A stretch of 53,186 bases of DNA from NCBI GenBank assembly GCA_021771035.1, contig JAETPU010000019.1, forward strand, positions 1 through 53,186. The letters run 5' to 3'. Both the position numbers and the translations under genes were made by a program. This DNA comes from Marvinbryantia formatexigens (GTDB taxonomy: Bacteria; Bacillota; Clostridia; Oscillospirales; Ruminococcaceae). The notes beneath the pieces were generated by a model that did not search any database, was not told the DNA's origin, and worked only from the letters and a program-made list of their open reading frames with translations. The first letter of the stretch is position 1. Each line of letters begins with the position of its first letter. This document shows, piece after piece, positions 49,946-53,186 of this stretch.

Positions 49946-50314
49946 ATGCAGGGTTCCTGCCCCTGAAATTCCCGCAAAACCCCCGCCGTATTGATGCTAT
50001 GCCGAAAGGAAGAACTGCCATTTTAATAAGGCCTGTGCCGGAAAAAACGCCGCTCCCGTTACTCTGGACAGGGCCAAACAGCTCCGTGATCCCTGCAAAA
50101 AGTGCGCCCATTGACGGCGTCTTGGTCCAACTGTGCCGTACAGGCGTTCCTGTATCGGGCAGCAGAAGCCCAGGATATTTTACCAAATGGAATAGAAAGG
50201 GAGGAACCCCACAGCTGTTTTGGGATACTGCGGGTAAAGTGTACAGGTCTTTTGTTGTAAAATTGTCAATTTCGTAAAAAGAATAATATTGATGATTTTT
50301 TAACAGATTGGACA
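49946..50314. other. About 370-nt region between tsaD and the pckA promoter, no gene
   Basis: I see no terminator with a T-tract after tsaD and no supported frame. It becomes A+T-rich from about 50250 towards the pckA promoter. Confidence 0.35.
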
Positions 50315-50343
50315 TTGAAAAACAAAAATGCCAAGGGTATAAT
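50315..50343 (+). promoter_or_regulatory. Sigma-A promoter of pckA
   Basis: TTGAAA (50315-50320), 17 nt, perfect TATAAT (50338-50343). The leader is about 52 nt and contains ACAAC-aaca-GTTGT (about 50370-50384) just before the ribosome binding site. The TTG that opens the long frame is part of the -35 box and is not a start codon. Confidence 0.85.
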
Positions 50344-50401
50344 GATAGATGTGGAAAATTTGGTTTATCTACAACAACAGTTGTCGAGAGGAGATCGAAT
50401 C

Positions 50402-52168
50402 ATGACCAATAACAAAAATGTCCTCAAGTGGATTGAGGAGATGGTCGCTCTGACAAAGCCGGACAAGGTTGTCTGGATTGACGGCAGCGACGAGCAAATT
50501 GAGGAAATCCGCAATGTCAGCGTCTCCAATGGTGAGATGATTCAACTCAACCAGGAGGAGCTGCCTGGCTGTTACCTGCACAGAACTGCTATCAACGACG
50601 TTGCCCGTGTGGAGGGCAGAACCTTCATCTGCTCCAGAAAAGAAGAGGATGCCGGCCCCACCAATAACTGGATGGATCCCCAGGAAGCTTATGAGAAGCT
50701 GGGCAAGCTCTTTGACGGCTGCATGAAGGGCAGAACCATGTATGTAATTCCCTACTGCATGGGCCCCATTGGTTCTCCGTTCTCTAAGGTCGGCGTTGAG
50801 CTGACCGACTCCACCTATGTTGTTTTGAATATGGATATCATGACCCGTATGGGCCAGGCTGCTCTGGATCAGCTGGGCGATGAGTCCAACGATTTCGTCC
50901 GCGGCCTGCACTCCAAAGCACAGCTGGATGAAGAAAACCGCTACATCTGCCACTTCCCCGAGGACAACACCATCTGGAGTGTCAACTCCGGATACGGCGG
51001 AAATGTTCTGCTGGGCAAAAAGTGCTTTGCGCTTCGGATTGCCTCCTATCAGGGCAAAAACGAGGGCTGGATGGCTGAGCATATGCTGATCCTGGGTATC
51101 GAGAATCCTCAGGGCGAAGTGAAATATATCTGCGCGGCATTCCCGTCTGCCTGCGGCAAGACCAACCTGGCGATGCTGATTCCGCCGGAGATCTATGCAA
51201 AAGAGGGCTACAAGGTTTGGTGCGTAGGCGATGATATCGCTTGGCTGCGCCAGGGACCGGACGGACGCCTGTGGGCTATCAACCCCGAGGCCGGCTTCTT
51301 CGGCGTAGCGCCGGGAACCAACGAGAAATCCAATCCCAACGCGCTGGCAACCACCAAGAAGGGCACCATCTTCACCAACGTGGTTCACAACCTGGACAAC
51401 AACACCGTTTGGTGGGAGGGCCTGGACAAGAACCCGCCGAAGAACGCGAAAAACTGGAAGGGCGAGGACTGGGATTACACCAAGGGCGAGAAGGGCGCGC
51501 ATCCCAACAGCCGCTTTACCGCTCCTGCTGTCAACTGCCCGTGCATCAGTTCTGAGTTCAATAATCCGCAGGGTGTGCCGATTTCCGCAATCGTATTCGG
51601 CGGCCGCCGTGCTAAAACCGCTCCGCTGGTCTATCAGTCCCGCGACTGGAACCACGGTGTGTTTGTAGGCTCCATCATGGCCTCTGAGACCACTGCCGCC
51701 GCTACCGGCGCTGTAGGTGTCGTCCGCCGTGACCCGATGGCAATGCTGCCCTTCTGCGGCTACCATATGGGCGACTATTTCAAGCACTGGATTGAGATGG
51801 GCGAGAAGCTGGGCGACAAGGCTCCGAAAATCTTCAACGTCAACTGGTTCAGAACCGATGACGAGGGCCACTTCATCTGGCCGGGCTTCGGCGACAATAT
51901 GAGAGTGCTCATGTGGATCCTGGCCCGCTGCGAGGGCAAGGCTGACGCGGTTGAGACTGCTATCGGCTATGAGCCCAAGGCAGAGGATATCAATATCGAG
52001 GGCTTGGATCTGGATGTTGAGACTGTCCGCGGCCTTCTGAATGTGGATAAGGATCTCTGGAAAGAGGAAGCCAAGGGCATCCACGAGTTCTATGGCAAAT
52101 TCGGCGACAGACTGCCGTGCGAATTGTCCAAGGAGCTGGAGACCCTGGAGGAGAATCTCTCCAAGTAA
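50402..52168 (+). CDS. pckA: Phosphoenolpyruvate carboxykinase (GTP)
   Basis: A 588-aa enzyme interconverting oxaloacetate and phosphoenolpyruvate with GDP/GTP. It is the GTP type, not the ATP type: length about 600 aa, the kinase-1a loop FPSACGKTNLAML with the reactive Cys, GDDIAWLRQGPDGRLWAINPEAGFFGVAPGT, the Mn/substrate block WEGLDKNPP, and FGGRRAKTAPLVYQSRDWNHGVFVGSIMASETTAAATG. ATG 50402 follows AGAGGAGA by 8 nt. In fermenters this enzyme often runs from PEP to oxaloacetate, which would feed the carboxyl-transfer operon at 1.9-5.4 kb (inference). Single gene with its own promoter and terminator. Its evenly pyrimidine-ending codons suggest high expression. Confidence 0.97.
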   Translation: MTNNKNVLKWIEEMVALTKPDKVVWIDGSDEQIEEIRNVSVSNGEMIQLNQEELPGCYLHRTAINDVARVEGRTFICSRKEEDAGPTNNWMDPQEAYEKLGKLFDGCMKGRTMYVIPYCMGPIGSPFSKVGVELTDSTYVVLNMDIMTRMGQAALDQLGDESNDFVRGLHSKAQLDEENRYICHFPEDNTIWSVNSGYGGNVLLGKKCFALRIASYQGKNEGWMAEHMLILGIENPQGEVKYICAAFPSACGKTNLAMLIPPEIYAKEGYKVWCVGDDIAWLRQGPDGRLWAINPEAGFFGVAPGTNEKSNPNALATTKKGTIFTNVVHNLDNNTVWWEGLDKNPPKNAKNWKGEDWDYTKGEKGAHPNSRFTAPAVNCPCISSEFNNPQGVPISAIVFGGRRAKTAPLVYQSRDWNHGVFVGSIMASETTAAATGAVGVVRRDPMAMLPFCGYHMGDYFKHWIEMGEKLGDKAPKIFNVNWFRTDDEGHFIWPGFGDNMRVLMWILARCEGKADAVETAIGYEPKAEDINIEGLDLDVETVRGLLNVDKDLWKEEAKGIHEFYGKFGDRLPCELSKELETLEENLSK

Positions 52169-52186
52169 GACCGACTTTAGCGTAAT

Positions 52187-52219
52187 AAAACCGGGAGTGA
52201 AGCTTCACTCCCGGTTTTT
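52187..52219 (+). terminator. Intrinsic terminator of pckA
   Basis: AAACCGGGAGTGAAG and its exact reverse complement, then TTTTT; 15-bp perfect stem. Confidence 0.95.
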
Positions 52220-52248
52220 GTATTTCAGTATTCCGTAAGCGGGGCCTC

Positions 52249-52425
52249 TTAAAACTCCGGGCAGGGAAGGCCAAAGAACGCCTCTGCCATGAGTGCGGCG
52301 CCCAGGCGAAAGCCGAAAGAAAAAGCGTTGGCCTCCTCAAAGCCGTTGGACTCCAGATAAAGGCCTTCCAGGCCTTGAAGGCGCGGGAGATCCCGCTGGG
52401 GAAGCCGGGAGGCCCACAGTTTAGT
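52249..52425 (-). pseudogene. Truncated gene remnant, C-terminal end only
   Basis: On the minus strand a frame of about 58 codons reads LQGLEGLYLESNGFEEANAF followed by SFGFRLGAALMAEAFFGLPCPEF and a stop. It has no start codon or ribosome binding site; the frame is closed by a stop exactly where the R1 repeat begins. The ending FxxGFRLGxxLMxEAF recalls small helical proteins found in clostridial mobile regions (DUF6809-like), but this is a weak impression. It looks like a gene cut off by the repeat insertion. Confidence 0.4.
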
Positions 52426-52429
52426 TTAT

Positions 52430-52800
52430 AACTTAGTCCCTCAGCGTCCCTTAGAAGTTTTGGACAAGCCAAAACTTCCGTAGCCAATTTTAGTCCTGTC
52501 TATCAAAGTTCTGTTGTTACAGCGGGGTAAAATCAAAGCTAGGGGTACCGGGACGCTCGTAGTTTGATTCTAGTCTTAGCCCAGTCCATTGTTCCAACCA
52601 CGGAGAATTGAAACCTGTTTCAATTCTCATTAGGGATGCTGTATGACTCAGATAAGAAGGTGCTTAGCGCATCCCGGCGTCCCTTTGAAGTTTTGAGACA
52701 AGCCCAAAACTTCCGCAGCAAATTCCAAATTATGGTCTGCACGGCCAGAAAAGGGGGAAAGAGCCGCCCAAGAGGGGAGTACCCCTCTTTGGGAACACCC
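52430..52800 (+). repeat. R1 dispersed repeat, copy C (longest)
   Basis: It begins with a module containing the hairpin GAAGTTTTGG-acaag-CCAAAACTTC (about 52454-52481), then a CTGTCTATCAAA...ACCGGGACGCTCGTAG module. The core palindrome follows (GAGAATTGAAAC-CT-GTTTCAATTCTC at 52603-52628) and the same run of hairpins as copy A (GGGATGC / GCATCCC; GGTC-tgcac-GGCC). A second GAAGTTTTG hairpin, absent from copy A, is inserted at about 52686-52712. The stem at 52767-52777 / 52782-52793 differs from that in copy A by paired changes that keep base pairing. Confidence 0.75.
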
Positions 52801-52892
52801 CCCTGGGGCAGTTATTTGAACTCAATCAGCCGAGGCTGGAAAAAAGTCGAGAATCGCAAACTCTCTCAACTTTCAGGCCCATACTTGGGCCG

Positions 52893-53050
52893 ATGCCACT
52901 GATGCGAGTATAGTTTTTATTCCCGTCTATCAAATTACTCCCGTAATCCGGGGGTTCATCAAAGAAAGGGGCACCGGGACGCTCGTAGTTAATTTATATC
53001 TTAGTCCCTCATCGTCCCTTAGAAGTTTTGGACAAGCCAAAACTCCCATG
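52893..53050 (+). repeat. R1 dispersed repeat, copy D (partial)
   Basis: It contains the GTCTATCAAATTACT...CACCGGGACGCTCGTAG module (52934-52990), which also appears inverted in copy B, and the TTAGTCCCTC..CGTCCC plus GAAGTTTTGG-acaag-CCAAAACT hairpin module (53002-53047) that begins copy C. It lacks the GAATTGAAAC core palindrome, showing that the modules occur in different combinations. Confidence 0.7.
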
Positions 53051-53101
53051 GTTTTTTACAAGGCCTGTGGCATCCTTTGTCGTTTGCGGGTTGGGTGGTC
53101 A

Positions 53102-53142
53102 AAAGGAGGGAAGGGGAATCGAAACCCCTTCCCTCCTTTTTT
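53102..53142. terminator. Strong hairpin terminator near the window end
   Basis: AAAGGAGGGAAGGGG, loop of 8 nt, CCCCTTCCCTCCTTT and a T-tract. The gene it serves is not clear: no coding sequence on the plus strand lies directly before it, so it may belong to an R1-derived transcript or to a gene beyond the window on the other strand. Confidence 0.8.
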
Positions 53143-53150
53143 ATCTTTGG

Positions 53151-53174
53151 GTACTTTCTGTAACCAGAAAGTAC
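53151..53174. repeat. Short inverted repeat at the window edge
   Basis: GTACTTTCTG-TAAC-CAGAAAGTAC, a perfect 10-bp inverted repeat with a 4-nt loop. It may be the start of another repeat module beyond the window. Confidence 0.6.
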
Positions 53175-53186
53175 CGCCGCCCGGCA

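Noticed and set aside
50369-52084. 571-codon frame antisense to pckA
   Set aside because: Shadow of a highly biased, conserved gene.

Overview
The window looks like chromosome of a strictly anaerobic, fermentative Gram-positive of the class Clostridia, most likely an Oscillospirales/Ruminococcaceae-type gut bacterium. Supporting signs are a rubrerythrin, an oxygen-sensitive radical-SAM sulfatase-maturating enzyme, a GTP-type PEP carboxykinase, strong AGGAGG-like ribosome binding sites, sigma-A promoters (TTGACA-N17-TATAAT type), and many proteins typical of that group (DUF6062, an EF-G-like GTPase, the methionine-gamma-lyase/aluminium-resistance family). No rRNA, tRNA, CRISPR, phage or transposase gene was found. 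Names below the class level are inference only.

Layout. 0.3-1.7 kb: an RsuA/RluB-type pseudouridine synthase and a small unknown protein. 1.7-5.4 kb: a three-gene biotin carboxyl-transfer operon (acyl-CoA carboxyltransferase, biotin carrier, oxaloacetate-decarboxylase-alpha/5S-type subunit) with no membrane pump subunit, so it resembles a soluble transcarboxylase. 6.0-8.8 kb: a frameshifted nitroreductase-like gene, rubrerythrin, and glucosamine-6-phosphate deaminase. 8.9-16.2 kb: a sulfatase locus (anaerobic sulfatase-maturating enzyme, two Cys-type cytosolic sulfatases, an Lrp/AsnC regulator, a MATE exporter), with similar ACAAATTGT-core palindromes at the first sulfatase promoter and the MATE promoter. 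16.4-18.1 kb: a small A+T-rich island with two paralogous XRE regulators driven by near-identical promoters, a 67-aa orphan and an AbrB-like protein with a Cys4 motif, bordered by a palindromic repeat. 18.4-25.3 kb: a very large coiled-coil FtsX-type permease, then an operon of an intact M42 aminopeptidase, a second M42 protein that has lost its metal and catalytic residues, and a GNAT acetyltransferase. 25.6-33 kb: murD, a BlaI-like repressor with a visible operator, a BlaR1-like M56 membrane protease fused to GLUG repeats, and a PLP lyase. 33.5-36.8 kb: EF-G-like GTPase and an OGG-type DNA glycosylase. 37.5-42.4 kb: DUF6062 protein, rlmB-type rRNA methyltransferase, and a membrane protein that appears to be a degenerate P-type ATPase. 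42.5-52.2 kb: alr, dus, polA, rimI-tsaD, pckA.

The most unusual content is non-coding. One repeat family (here R2) occurs as nine forward-oriented copies in three intergenic clusters (36.9-37.1, 38.66-39.07, 45.3-45.6 kb). Each copy carries a -10 box, extended (TGnTAYAAT-like) in eight of them, usually followed by a variable stem-loop; two tandem copies end in terminator-like hairpins and look like tiny RNA genes. A second family (R1) is a roughly 200-nt multi-hairpin element with a near-perfect palindrome and compensatory changes between copies; it lies at the window start, at 16.5 kb and twice at the window end. A run of five DnaA-box-like 9-mers at about 11-bp phasing, next to an A+T-rich stretch, sits at 38.5 kb.

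All functional calls rest on reading motifs by eye; no database search was run.
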